This document shows, piece after piece, positions 31,666 through 31,682 of a stretch of 31,682 nucleotides of DNA (position 1 is its first letter; every line of letters begins with the position of its first letter). Origin of the DNA: JAWVEV01 sp033856535 (GTDB lineage Bacteria > Actinomycetota > Thermoleophilia > Miltoncostaeales > Miltoncostaeaceae); NCBI GenBank assembly GCA_033856535.1, contig JAWVEV010000175.1, forward strand, positions 1 to 31,682. Direction: 5' to 3'. Under the pieces are notes generated by a model. The model ran no database searches. It was not told where the DNA came from and saw only the letters and a list, made by a program, of their open reading frames with translations. A program made the translations under genes and the position numbers.

Positions 31666-31681
31666 GGTGCCGATCGGCGCC
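31666..31681 (+). terminator. Possible terminator dyad after gene E
   Basis: GGTGCCGA/TCGGCGCC is a near-perfect palindrome (one G-T mismatch) 17 bp after the gene E stop, at the window edge. It may be part of a longer structure outside the window. Confidence 0.3.
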
Positions 31682-31682
31682 G

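Noticed and set aside
1..31682. tRNA, rRNA, insertion sequences, integrases or attachment sites
   Set aside because: None seen. All recognisable coding sequence is chromosomal-type, and the accessory region carries no transposase or integrase.

Overview
The window is very GC-rich, and nearly every codon ends in G or C. GTG starts, 4-nt start/stop overlaps and a Mycobacterium-like cobalamin gene set (a CobIJ fusion, CobG, CobC-type aminotransferase) point to a high-GC Gram-positive. I infer Actinomycetota, plausibly a Thermoleophilia/Solirubrobacterales-type lineage, but nothing in the window (no rRNA or tRNA) fixes the taxon.

Bases 1-14223 are a large cobalamin (vitamin B12) island. A short plus-strand run (aminotransferase cobC, cobL, cobM) converges on cbiD. 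cobK runs divergently from cbiD, with the two start codons only 2 bp apart. A long minus-strand operon then reads leftward from a promoter and cobalamin riboswitch at about 12200-12355: cbtB, cbtA (cobalt transport), a histidine-phosphatase-fold gene, cobD/cbiB, cobQ, cobG, cobH, cobIJ. From cbtA onward, neighbouring genes overlap by 4 nt. cobT and cobS diverge from it and build the lower ligand. The set is a hybrid: CobG/CobH/CobK/CobL belong to the aerobic route, while CbiD is the anaerobic-route C1 methyltransferase and no CobF is present. cobA, cobB, cobN, cobO and cobP are not in the window.

Bases 14295-19005 are accessory. They hold a small secreted protein of unknown function, a large protein with the N-terminal 'LQ..AGN.AV..L.QR' tag of eCIS-associated proteins plus a nucleotidyltransferase-like motif (broken by one frameshift near 15835), and a maleate isomerase/arylmalonate decarboxylase-fold protein that lacks both catalytic cysteines.

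Bases 19027-31649 are the most unusual part. Four same-strand paralogous secreted proteins (A-D, at 19027-29246) carry different ectodomains: an anchor-type beta domain with a DUF4114-like domain, a glucose-dehydrogenase-like propeller, or a glycoside hydrolase with a carbohydrate-binding domain. All four share SbsA-type Ig-like domains and one Lys/Ala-rich module with four cysteines at almost invariant spacing (C-x55-C-x8-C-x53/54-C). The module is C-terminal in three proteins and N-terminal in the glycoside hydrolase. Two of the four genes are preceded by a 40-nt block (37/40 identical) at a fixed distance from a -10-like hexamer, followed by leaders of similar length with three matching hairpins. 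A divergent fifth gene encodes a secreted FG-GAP/VCBS calcium-binding repeat protein ending in a Pro/Thr linker and a different three-copy basic repeat. I read this as a co-regulated set of exported proteins with a shared, apparently undescribed retention or assembly module. That function is inference.
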